DNA of 6,198 bases from Euryarchaeota archaeon UBA128 (GTDB taxonomy: Archaea; Thermoplasmatota; Poseidoniia; Poseidoniales; Poseidoniaceae): contig DALZ01000180.1 of assembly GCA_002496955.1 (NCBI GenBank), forward strand, positions 1-6,198, read 5' to 3'. The stretch's first letter is position 1. Each line of letters opens with the position of its first letter. The position numbers were made by a program, and so were the translations under genes. Of the stretch, positions 1 through 5,502 are shown piece after piece. The notes below the pieces were generated by a model. It did not search any database. It was not told the DNA's origin and was given only the letters and a program-made list of their open reading frames with translations.

Positions 1-758
1 AAAAAGGCCGCAACCCCCTCCTTGAACGCTTCAGTAGTTCCCGCAGCCTCAATAAGAGTTCGTTCATGTTTTAGATGAGTTTCAAAGTCATGATGGGTTT
101 GAACATCGAGCAAGTGCTTGGTTGCTTCCTTGGTATGCGGCCCCCAAGAACTCCAAAGTTTCGCAATTTCAGTAGCCCTTGTTATCAGTGTTGATTCTTC
201 TACTATCTCGTCAATGGCGCCATAGTCATAGGATTGTTGTGCGTCCCAAATACTATTTTCGAAGAAAAATTTGCGACTAACTTGATTACCCACCAATCGA
301 GGAAGTAGCCACGTAGTACCGCCGTCAGGTGAAAGCCCCATACCCGAATATGAAGCAGCCATCTTCGCTCCTTTGGTAGCTATACGGACGTCACATGCTA
401 ATGCTAAACCCAATCCACCCCCGGCACAAGCACCATTTATTGCAGCAACCAATATTGTCGGTGATTGTCTTATTCTACTAATCAGAGGGTGGAGGATTCC
501 TGTCAAATTACGGATCAACTGAGGAGCTTCATTCCGCTTTATGGCTTCTGCAAAAGCGTTAATGTCTGCACCTGCAGAGAAAAACTTACCTTCTCCGGTA
601 ATTACTATTGCTTTTACCAGCGGATTTGACAACGCTTCATCAATTGCTTCAGCAATTTGTGGTAAAAACTGCATCGAAAATGATTGAGTAGCAGATTTTC
701 CCGCCATTTTGATTAATGCTACCCCATCATCTACTGAACTAACTGTTACTGGCATCAT
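1..758 (-). CDS. Crotonase-superfamily enoyl-CoA isomerase/hydratase-like protein, C-terminus cut by window edge
   Basis: The frame is open from the ATG at 758 to the left edge (252 whole codons). It ends in 'EAFKEGVAAF', the usual last motif of crotonases, so only about ten residues should be missing. Crotonases act in the cytoplasm on acyl-CoA thioesters, using two backbone amides as an oxyanion hole. Both oxyanion segments are present: FFSAGAD (59-65) and NGACAGGGLG (108-117). The two catalytic glutamates of enoyl-CoA hydratases are absent: the first aligns with Gly117, and the second falls in a Glu-free stretch around 135-139. Asp145 in SPDGGTTWLLPR (143-154) resembles the PaaG-type isomerase segment, so an isomerase or ring-opening chemistry is more likely than classical hydration. 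The canonical N-terminal 'RP..NA' loop is replaced by GKSATQSFS (20-28). A GTGAGG ribosome site overlaps the stop of the upstream aldehyde dehydrogenase; ATG 755, immediately after, is an equally possible start. The family is certain, the substrate unknown. Confidence 0.9.
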   Translation of the reverse strand, partial: MMPVTVSSVDDGVALIKMAGKSATQSFSMQFLPQIAEAIDEALSNPLVKAIVITGEGKFFSAGADINAFAEAIKRNEAPQLIRNLTGILHPLISRIRQSPTILVAAINGACAGGGLGLALACDVRIATKGAKMAASYSGMGLSPDGGTTWLLPRLVGNQVSRKFFFENSIWDAQQSYDYGAIDEIVEESTLITRATEIAKLWSSWGPHTKEATKHLLDVQTHHDFETHLKHERTLIEAAGTTEAFKEGVAAF

Positions 759-762
759 TAAT

Positions 763-768
763 CCTCAC
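763..768 (-). promoter_or_regulatory. Ribosome binding site of the crotonase gene, overlapping the upstream stop
   Basis: GTGAGG on the minus strand contains the TGA stop of the aldehyde dehydrogenase (765-767). It lies 4 nt before ATG 758 and 7 nt before ATG 755, so it does not decide between the two adjacent starts. The overlap suggests translational coupling of the two genes. Confidence 0.5.
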
Positions 769-2201
769 AATTTGATATTTACATTTTTCACTTTAGTGTA
801 AAATCGCAGTGCATCTTTGCTCTGTTCAACACCGATTCCTGATTGTTTCCATCCGGTAAATGCTGTTTGTGGGAAAGTCACGGGGTATTCATTGATTGAG
901 ACCATACCAGATTCGATATCTCTTGCCATCTTGTGAGCTCTAGTCAAGTTATTTGTCCAGATGCCGTTTAACAATCCAAAATCTGAATGGTTTGCTAATG
1001 TAAGAGCTTCCTCATCTGTCGAAAATTTGGTCACAGAGAGGACCGGGCCGAATAATTCATCAGAAAATAGCGGATTGTCAGGACTAACATCTGTTACCAC
1101 TGTAGCTTCCATGAATGCCCCTTCTCCGGCTATTGCATTGCCTCCACAGACGACTTTCCCTCCATGAGTCAATCCATTAGCTAATTTTTCAAGAATTTCT
1201 GAACGGTGATTCTCATGTACTAGACTGCCAATTCTAACACCCTCAGTCATGCCTGGACCTACCTGCCATTTGCTAACCTCGGCAACGACTGAAGCTACAA
1301 ATTCGTCATGAATATCTTCGTGAACAATCAATCGTGAGCCTGCCCAACACATTTGCCCTGCATTCATAAAAATGCCAAAACATACTGCTTTGGCGGCATA
1401 CTTTAGATTAGCATCGGGAAACACAATATTCGCACCTTTTCCACCCAACTCAAGAGTGACTGGCGTGAGATTCTCACTGGCTTTTGCCATTACGGTCCTG
1501 CCTGTGGGCACCCCACCGGTCAAAACAATGCCGTCGACGTCTTTGTGACCAGCAAGCGCATCCCCAATCAGACCACCTGAGCCAGTTATGACTTGTAGCA
1601 CTCCTGATGGCAATCCAACATTGGCATCGTCAATCGCACGCATCCACGCAATTAGTGACAGGGGAGTCCAAGATGCGGGTTTGGCTATTACCGTACAACC
1701 TGCGGCAAGTGCCGGCGCGATCGATCTTAGTGCCAATTGTAACGGGAAATTCCAAGGTATAATGTGTGCTGTCACACCAATTGGTTGCCGTAATGTGTAA
1801 TTCAAACGACTACCGGGGACCGGTATCGTGCTGCCTTCGATTTTATCAGCAAAACCGGCAAAATATTCCAAGGTCCACGCACCATATCGGATTTCTGAGA
1901 GTGCTTCTCTGAAGGTTTTCCCATTGTTTTCAGACTCAATTTTGGCCAGCTCTTTAGCTGCACCATATGTTGCAGCGGCCATCTTATTGAGTATGCGACC
2001 CCTTTGAGCTGGGTCGATATTCTTCCATTCTGAACTACGCAGGGCACTTCTTGATGCCGCAATGCATCGATTAACGTCATTTACTGTAGCCTTTGGAACA
2101 GTAGAGATTACTTTCCCTGTTGCGGGATTAATTGCGTTACTAACATCACCATTCTCTGCGTCAGTCCATTCGCCTGCGACATACATTTTTTTGGCGCTCA
2201 T
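765..2201 (-). CDS. NAD(P)+-dependent aldehyde dehydrogenase (ALDH superfamily)
   Basis: This 478-residue cytoplasmic enzyme should oxidise an aldehyde to a carboxylate with NAD(P)+. The fold is full length and the active site intact: Asn151 in PWNFP (149-153), general base Glu251 in LELGGK (250-255), nucleophile Cys285 in NAGQMCWAGSR (280-290), and Glu382 in DELFGPV (381-387). Cofactor Lys174 is in AKPASWTP, where Ser177 replaces the Glu that binds the NAD ribose in NAD-preferring enzymes, so NADP+ use is possible. The usual FTGS motif reads LTGG (227-230). The C-terminal segment NEYPVTFPQTAFTGWKQSG (437-455) differs from the common 'PFGGxKxSG' form, and the usual 'GRE' that follows is GVE. 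The substrate cannot be read from this. It probably forms an operon with the crotonase, starting 6 nt downstream. ATG 2201 fits the family N-terminus. No clear ribosome site precedes it; CTTTCAAC at 2222-2229 is at most a weak TATA-like match for a leaderless start. Confidence 0.95.
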   Translation of the reverse strand: MSAKKMYVAGEWTDAENGDVSNAINPATGKVISTVPKATVNDVNRCIAASRSALRSSEWKNIDPAQRGRILNKMAAATYGAAKELAKIESENNGKTFREALSEIRYGAWTLEYFAGFADKIEGSTIPVPGSRLNYTLRQPIGVTAHIIPWNFPLQLALRSIAPALAAGCTVIAKPASWTPLSLIAWMRAIDDANVGLPSGVLQVITGSGGLIGDALAGHKDVDGIVLTGGVPTGRTVMAKASENLTPVTLELGGKGANIVFPDANLKYAAKAVCFGIFMNAGQMCWAGSRLIVHEDIHDEFVASVVAEVSKWQVGPGMTEGVRIGSLVHENHRSEILEKLANGLTHGGKVVCGGNAIAGEGAFMEATVVTDVSPDNPLFSDELFGPVLSVTKFSTDEEALTLANHSDFGLLNGIWTNNLTRAHKMARDIESGMVSINEYPVTFPQTAFTGWKQSGIGVEQSKDALRFYTKVKNVNIKL

Positions 2202-2317
2202 AATTAGCCGAATCAGTATCTGTTGAAAGGTGTTCGCTCGTTATTGAGGTTTGGCAATCACGATAATTTCACGTTTTATCATGACAAGTATAATTGACAG
2301 GTCATCATAGTCAGGTC
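2202..2317. promoter_or_regulatory. Divergent intergenic promoter region
   Basis: This region of about 116 bp separates the start of the minus-strand aldehyde dehydrogenase from the plus-strand kinase and must hold the promoters of both. On the plus side there is a good TATA-like box near 2288-2295. On the minus side the candidates are weak: CTTTCAAC at 2222-2229 for a leaderless start, or AT-rich stretches around 2262-2281 with a 5' leader. Two direct TCACG copies, at 2258-2262 and 2269-2273, are 11 bp apart. GTCAT/ATGAC elements cluster round the kinase promoter. No regulator can be named. Confidence 0.6.
2288..2295 (+). promoter_or_regulatory. TATA-like box of the 2-phosphoglycerate kinase-like gene
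   Basis: GTATAATT is centred about 26-27 nt before ATG 2318, the spacing expected between an archaeal TATA box and its transcription start. This implies a leaderless mRNA beginning at or next to the ATG. It argues against the TTG at 2294, which overlaps the box. Confidence 0.45.
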
Positions 2318-2319
2318 AT
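2295..2319 (+). promoter_or_regulatory. Candidate operator: GTCA repeats and a small dyad over the kinase start
   Basis: TGAC-AG-GTCA (2295-2304) is a short inverted repeat just after the TATA-like box. CAGGTCAT occurs twice, at 2298-2305 and 2312-2319, 14 bp apart, the second copy running into the start codon. ATGAC at 2281-2285 mirrors GTCAT at 2301-2305 across the box. A repressor bound here would block initiation. The elements are short and chance is not excluded. Confidence 0.25.
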
Positions 2320-2977
2320 GGCTCAAAAGGTTGGTTTGGCTCAGACAACTGCCAAAACTATCGCTAAAAAGCCTCCAAGACTGTTGATAATTGCTGGCGC
2401 AACCGGGACGGGTAAGTCAACAGTAGCGATGAAAATTGGCGCTAAAAGCGGTTTTGCAAGACTAATATCAACCGATGCAATTAGAGAAGTATTGCGTTCT
2501 GCTGATACCGATAAAACCAATTTAGCACTGCATCGCTCATCATTTTCAATCGGCGACTCTAATGATGCTGTAATCGATTGGATTGATACTTGTAAAGCAG
2601 TAGAAAAAGGTATTGAAGCAACAATAAATCGGGCAATGCGTGAAGGCATTGACCTATTGATTGAAGGTGTTCATATCATCCCAAGTGACCGGCTTATTCG
2701 ACAATGGATAGATTCTGGTGGAATTGCAGTTGGAGTTATTATGGTGGTCAGTGACGAAGAAAAACATAAATCCATGATTCGGGCTAGGGAAGCGCATTCT
2801 TTTCGCAGACACGATAGATACCTAGCAAATTTTGCCAGAATTAGACAAATACAAAATGGGTTAATAGAGCGTTCTAAAATTTCCTCGTGGCCAGTTGTGG
2901 ACGTCGCAAGGGTTGCTAGTGACTTAGAGAGAGTTGAACATCACTTAGATGTAGCGTGGAATCAAAATCGTGTCTAA
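2318..2977 (+). CDS. P-loop kinase of the archaeal 2-phosphoglycerate kinase family, kinase domain only
   Basis: This 219-residue cytoplasmic protein has Walker A GATGTGKST (27-35), followed by ISTDAIREVLR (50-60), ALHRSSF (70-76), LIEGVHIIP (114-122) and VVSDEEKHK (143-151). That motif order is the one I associate with 2-phosphoglycerate kinase, which makes 2,3-diphosphoglycerate, the precursor of cyclic 2,3-diphosphoglycerate in methanogens. The arginine-rich RAREAHSFRRHDRY (155-168) would suit a lid or phosphate-binding region. Methanogen enzymes are longer, with an N-terminal ATP-cone-type domain; this protein starts about 20 residues before the core strand and lacks it. ATG 2318 is chosen because a TATA-like box lies about 26-27 nt upstream; an in-frame TTG at 2294 would add eight residues. 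It is divergent from the aldehyde dehydrogenase and overlaps the convergent pilin-like gene by 4 nt. The family is well supported; the exact substrate in this organism is inferred. Confidence 0.8.
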   Translation: MAQKVGLAQTTAKTIAKKPPRLLIIAGATGTGKSTVAMKIGAKSGFARLISTDAIREVLRSADTDKTNLALHRSSFSIGDSNDAVIDWIDTCKAVEKGIEATINRAMREGIDLLIEGVHIIPSDRLIRQWIDSGGIAVGVIMVVSDEEKHKSMIRAREAHSFRRHDRYLANFARIRQIQNGLIERSKISSWPVVDVARVASDLERVEHHLDVAWNQNRV

Positions 2978-3411
2978 GCCTCAATAGTGAATGTTACCTG
3001 AGACTGTAGGGTAGAGGAATCATCAGTAACACCTAACTCCAGTGAAATTTCAATTACCGTGGAGTTGACAACAACAATATCTATATCCAGCATTTTTACC
3101 TCGACACCTCTTATTTCTCCGTGATGTAAAAGGTCATCATGAACACTGTCCATGGCTAATTTTGCTGCATCAATCCGATCGATGCCGCTAGTCACCCATA
3201 TTATGGTCCGATTTTCCGCCAACGGGGGTAGAATATCAACTACCTCCTTCGTCGTTTCAATAACTGTATCCGCATTTGGTTCATGAGCTGAGGTAAGTCC
3301 TGCAACTTTTACGCTGAAGACTGCCATTGATAATAATGATAGGAGTAAGACAACACCTGTTGCCAACAACATCTGAGCGCGTTCCTCAGAATCATGCTGC
3401 GCCTTCCGCAT
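2974..3411 (-). CDS. Short single-pass membrane protein with prepilin-like N-terminus (minor pilin candidate)
   Basis: This 145-residue protein is not recognised by name. A short charged N-terminus ends in EERA (9-12), then Gln13 and a hydrophobic helix (about 14-38). The 'RA|Q + hydrophobic helix' layout resembles archaeal class III (type IV prepilin) signals, where the peptidase cuts before the helix, but the +5 Glu is missing. The remaining 105 or so residues, probably outside the cell, include a helix-like part (47-62, 79-96) and alternating strand-like segments (101-145). There are no cysteines. It is last in the pilus-like block. ATG 3411 is chosen because a full AGGAGGTG site stands 7 nt upstream and the ATG overlaps the upstream TAA by one base; TTG 3456 and ATG 3433-3435 lie in frame inside the upstream gene with no comparable site. 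It could instead be an anchored accessory protein that is never cleaved. Confidence 0.75.
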   Translation of the reverse strand: MRKAQHDSEERAQMLLATGVVLLLSLLSMAVFSVKVAGLTSAHEPNADTVIETTKEVVDILPPLAENRTIIWVTSGIDRIDAAKLAMDSVHDDLLHHGEIRGVEVKMLDIDIVVVNSTVIEISLELGVTDDSSTLQSQVTFTIEA

Positions 3412-3851
3412 TAAGCGCCACCTCCTACGTTCCATAATGTCAGACTTATTGTCCAAACATTCTCATCCACTGCAACCAGATGATGTATCGTGACTGTATT
3501 ACCCGAGGGGGTCCCTACTAAGCCAAAAGGATAGGATGTTGCACTGTTTTTGGCAATCCAGCAATTTGCTTCTTTACCAGACATTAGGGCCTGTTGAAGT
3601 AATGTACAAGCACCGTCATTGTCTGCCTCAGATAGCAATTCTGTTAGACGATTTTCTCCAGATATTTCAGCTGGCAATCCTAAGCCATACTGGAATACGG
3701 ATTCCCCCGCAGCCTCTAAACTAGCATCATGTGCTACTGACCGAGAATCTGGAACATCAATCCGAATCAAAAAAGTCGCTGACATAAAAAAAAGCCAAAA
3801 TAATGTCAACATCTCAAGGATGTGGATTTGTCCATGCTCGTCTCTTCGCAC
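3411..3851 (-). CDS. Short single-pass membrane protein with GQxHxLE prepilin-like signal (pilin-like)
   Basis: This 146-residue protein has N-terminus MRRDEHG, then QIHILE (8-13) leading into a hydrophobic helix (about 9-30). This closely resembles archaeal class III prepilin signals (Q.S.E followed by a hydrophobic stretch), with the Glu at +6 rather than +5. Cleavage after Gly7 would give a pilin-type N-terminus. By recollection, haloarchaeal pilus clusters encode similar short proteins beginning RGQ.HTLE and ending in a strand pattern like VWTISLTLWNV (132-142 here), beside flaJ/tadC-type genes; I cannot run the alignment. Cys82 and Cys97 lie in the probable outer domain and could form a disulfide. 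The GTG start at 3851 is backed by TGAGGAGG 7 nt upstream, which overlaps the stop of the platform gene. The likely role is a minor pilin or tip/priming subunit of the machine encoded upstream; this is inference from context. Confidence 0.8.
   Translation of the reverse strand: MRRDEHGQIHILEMLTLFWLFFMSATFLIRIDVPDSRSVAHDASLEAAGESVFQYGLGLPAEISGENRLTELLSEADNDGACTLLQQALMSGKEANCWIAKNSATSYPFGLVGTPSGNTVTIHHLVAVDENVWTISLTLWNVGGGA
3419..3426 (-). promoter_or_regulatory. Strong Shine-Dalgarno of the 145-residue pilin-like gene
   Basis: AGGAGGTG on the minus strand is an 8-base match to the archaeal anti-Shine-Dalgarno, 7 nt before ATG 3411. It lies inside the last codons of the upstream gene, whose TAA overlaps the ATG. 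It decides the start in favour of 3411. Confidence 0.8.
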
Positions 3852-3858
3852 TGGACAG

Positions 3859-3866
3859 CCTCCTCA
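3859..3866 (-). promoter_or_regulatory. Strong Shine-Dalgarno of the 146-residue pilin-like gene
   Basis: TGAGGAGG on the minus strand sits 7 nt before the GTG at 3851. Its first three bases are the TGA stop of the upstream platform protein. It supports the GTG start and translational coupling. Confidence 0.75.
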
Positions 3867-5489
3867 GGTTAGTGGCGAGGGAACATAGCCACCGCCAGAC
3901 GGGTTTAGACCGACTGTATAGGTTGAATCGGAGGTGATTATTTGTTGAGAGATAGCGTGACTGGATTCACCGATCAAGTCCGGGCTAAACACCAGCAAAT
4001 TAAATGCTAACAACGCCGCTATTATCATCATACCAGAGTGTTTGAAACCAGCAGAGAAGCGCCCATTTTGCATTAAGCCTGCCATTGAACCATTGCCTAG
4101 TGCTTGCATAGTCACACCATAGTAAAACACAGTAACGAAAAATAGCGGATCAATTGAGCGAATGGTCATGTTACCAATATTTGCTCCACCTGTATCACCG
4201 GTTCCACCACCTTCATCGCCAGAGTTCGATTTAGCAATCGCAGGAATAAAGATCTTACCGAGTAGGGTGATAACTCCTAAGAAAACGAAATAAGACGTCC
4301 AGATAACAGCGATGTAAGAGCCTATGGCCCTACTCCTCTCACCCTCAAGGAACTTAATTTCTCGTGAATCGTTTGCTGCGGTTACGAGAATATCGGAAAT
4401 CTTACCCCCAGCTCTGTCTGCCTCAGCAATGAGTGTTATGGCACGCTTCACCAAGGGCGTTCCGACGCGTTCGGAAAACTGTTTGATAACATCACTGAAC
4501 TTAATCCCCCAGCTTAACTGATCCGACATCTTTTTGACTTCCTCATTAAGTGCTCCATACTCTGATTTAACCAAAGTCTGAACTGCAACAGTCATTGAAA
4601 GTCCGCCTTTCCAGTATTCAGCCATATCTCGGAGGAAATCTGGGAACTTCTCCTCAATTTCATTTTTCTTTTTCTCAACTCTCTCCCAATAAAGCGAGGC
4701 AGGGTATAATAAAAAGAAAAATGTTAAACCGAAGAAATTTAGGAATATCATTGGTCTAAGATCCAATGGTCCCAATTCTATCTTTGGACCAAGCCAGTAA
4801 GACTTGTTATTCATGTTGGTAGGGACTCCATCATAGAAATCTAGGGTCATATCAAATTCAGCAGAGTTCAATCGATTTCCATCATCTAGCGAAAATATCG
4901 CTACTTCATATTCTTGGCCTGGAGCTATGTCATCGATTTCAATTAAACAAACATCGCTATCTCTACCGGTGAGCCCTGTGAACTCTTCGCCGATAACGTT
5001 CAAGTCTGCATCTCGAATAACTACGGTATACCGTGTAGGTGTTGGTGCATCGACATTACACTTTAGCGATAACGGCTGCTCAACTATCACATCTCCTCTA
5101 ACTTGATCTGGCATTCCAGGAACATCAAAGGATTTAGCCTTGGACAGGAAATTCGTCCATGGGTTTTCTGACCATTGTAGTTGATCGGGATTATCTTTGA
5201 GAATCGCACAGGATTCGTTTGCTTGGTATGATGGCTTGACTGAGCCACTAAATTCCGCGGAGAAATCAGTTCCCAAATTATCCTCTGCCGTTGCTCCGCA
5301 GTAAACATTGGTGAACATTGGTTCGCCATTAGCAGTTGGGATAAATCCTGAGTTTGTTACCCACATGATACCTGATGAAAGCCCAAGAATCACCGAGAAG
5401 AAAATAACAATGTAAAGATTTTTTAGCGTTTTATCATCCTTGGGAAGGTCTAGTTCAACAACTAGTTTTTTCTGCTTCTTCCTAGCCAT
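3864..5489 (-). CDS. FlaJ/TadC-type pilus platform protein with large Cys-containing ectodomain
   Basis: This 541-residue polytopic membrane protein belongs to the type II secretion F (GspF/TadC/FlaJ) family, the inner-membrane platform on which an ATPase assembles pilin. In order: basic N-terminus; TM1 (about 24-45); a probable extracytoplasmic domain (46-246); TM2 (247-268); the cytoplasmic F domain (about 270-388, including EEKFPDFLRDMAEYWKGG and RAITLIAEADRAGGKISDIL); TM3 (389-412); a Gly-rich loop (421-440); TM4 (about 447-465); TM5 (485-503); and an outer tail rich in Ser, Thr and Gly. The insertion between TM1 and TM2 is unusual. The protein's only cysteines (64, 94, 144, 181) all lie in it, fitting two disulfides, and 134-216 looks like a beta-sandwich of fibronectin type III flavour. 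ATG 5489 follows a weak GTGAG site and the previous stop by 9 nt. With its FlaJ-like neighbour it would form a TadB/TadC-like pair. Family certain; ectodomain function unknown. Confidence 0.9.
   Translation of the reverse strand: MARKKQKKLVVELDLPKDDKTLKNLYIVIFFSVILGLSSGIMWVTNSGFIPTANGEPMFTNVYCGATAEDNLGTDFSAEFSGSVKPSYQANESCAILKDNPDQLQWSENPWTNFLSKAKSFDVPGMPDQVRGDVIVEQPLSLKCNVDAPTPTRYTVVIRDADLNVIGEEFTGLTGRDSDVCLIEIDDIAPGQEYEVAIFSLDDGNRLNSAEFDMTLDFYDGVPTNMNNKSYWLGPKIELGPLDLRPMIFLNFFGLTFFFLLYPASLYWERVEKKKNEIEEKFPDFLRDMAEYWKGGLSMTVAVQTLVKSEYGALNEEVKKMSDQLSWGIKFSDVIKQFSERVGTPLVKRAITLIAEADRAGGKISDILVTAANDSREIKFLEGERSRAIGSYIAVIWTSYFVFLGVITLLGKIFIPAIAKSNSGDEGGGTGDTGGANIGNMTIRSIDPLFFVTVFYYGVTMQALGNGSMAGLMQNGRFSAGFKHSGMMIIAALLAFNLLVFSPDLIGESSHAISQQIITSDSTYTVGLNPSGGGYVPSPLT
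4752..5354 (-). other. Ectodomain inserted in the platform protein (residues 46-246)
   Basis: The segment lies between two strongly hydrophobic helices. It holds all four cysteines of the protein (64, 94, 144, 181) and is rich in Asp, Asn, Ser, Thr and Pro. The second half alternates strand-like pieces (RYTVVIRDADLNVIGEEF, then EYEVAIFSLDDG) joined by Pro/Gly turns, including 'IAPGQEY', which recalls the 'L.PGT.Y' turn of fibronectin III domains. The first half (46-130) is less patterned. The outward placement follows from the cytoplasmic F domain after TM2 and from the cysteines. No ligand can be proposed. Confidence 0.65.
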
Positions 5490-5497
5490 GAAATCAA

Positions 5498-5502
5498 CTC
5501 AC
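5498..5502 (-). promoter_or_regulatory. Weak Shine-Dalgarno of the ectodomain platform gene
   Basis: GTGAG on the minus strand is 8 nt before ATG 5489 and contains the TGA stop (5499-5501) of the upstream FlaJ-like gene. This is the same stop-in-ribosome-site arrangement as at the crotonase gene. Confidence 0.45.

Noticed and set aside
961..1800. Plus-strand open frames at 961-1167 and 1588-1800
   Set aside because: They lie antisense to the well-conserved aldehyde dehydrogenase, with compositions of a shadow frame and no ribosome site or family resemblance.
1802..2080. Minus-strand open frame of 92 codons
   Set aside because: It is a different frame within the aldehyde dehydrogenase, whose own frame carries the conserved N-terminal half.
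2281..2310. Nine-codon open frame upstream of the kinase as a leader peptide
   Set aside because: It lies across the TATA-like box and would not be on a leaderless transcript.
2294..2317. Upstream TTG start for the kinase, adding eight residues
   Set aside because: It overlaps the TATA-like box, has no ribosome site, and the added residues match nothing in the family.
2341..2649. Minus-strand open frame of 102 codons opposite the kinase
   Set aside because: It is antisense to the Walker A to EGVH region of the kinase, and its hydrophobic appearance is a by-product of the complementary codons.
3093..3097. TTTTT run on the plus strand as a terminator for the kinase
   Set aside because: It is a single short run inside a coding region with no second T-tract, which is too weak to call.
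3412..3456. TTG start of the 145-residue pilin-like gene 45 nt inside the upstream gene
   Set aside because: ATG 3411 has a full AGGAGGTG site at 7 nt and a stop-start overlap; neither TTG 3456 nor the ATG at 3433-3435 has a comparable site.
3536..3888. Plus-strand open frames opposite the pilin-like genes
   Set aside because: They are antisense shadows; the minus-strand genes have strong ribosome sites and coherent signal plus helix architecture.
5091..5099. RGD tripeptide (residues 131-133) in the platform ectodomain as an adhesion motif
   Set aside because: A three-residue match is expected by chance, and integrin-type binding has no basis in a planktonic archaeon.
4324..5329. Open frames at 4324-4521 (plus) and 5087-5329 (minus)
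   Set aside because: Both fall wholly inside the platform gene in other frames and show no start signals or recognisable features.
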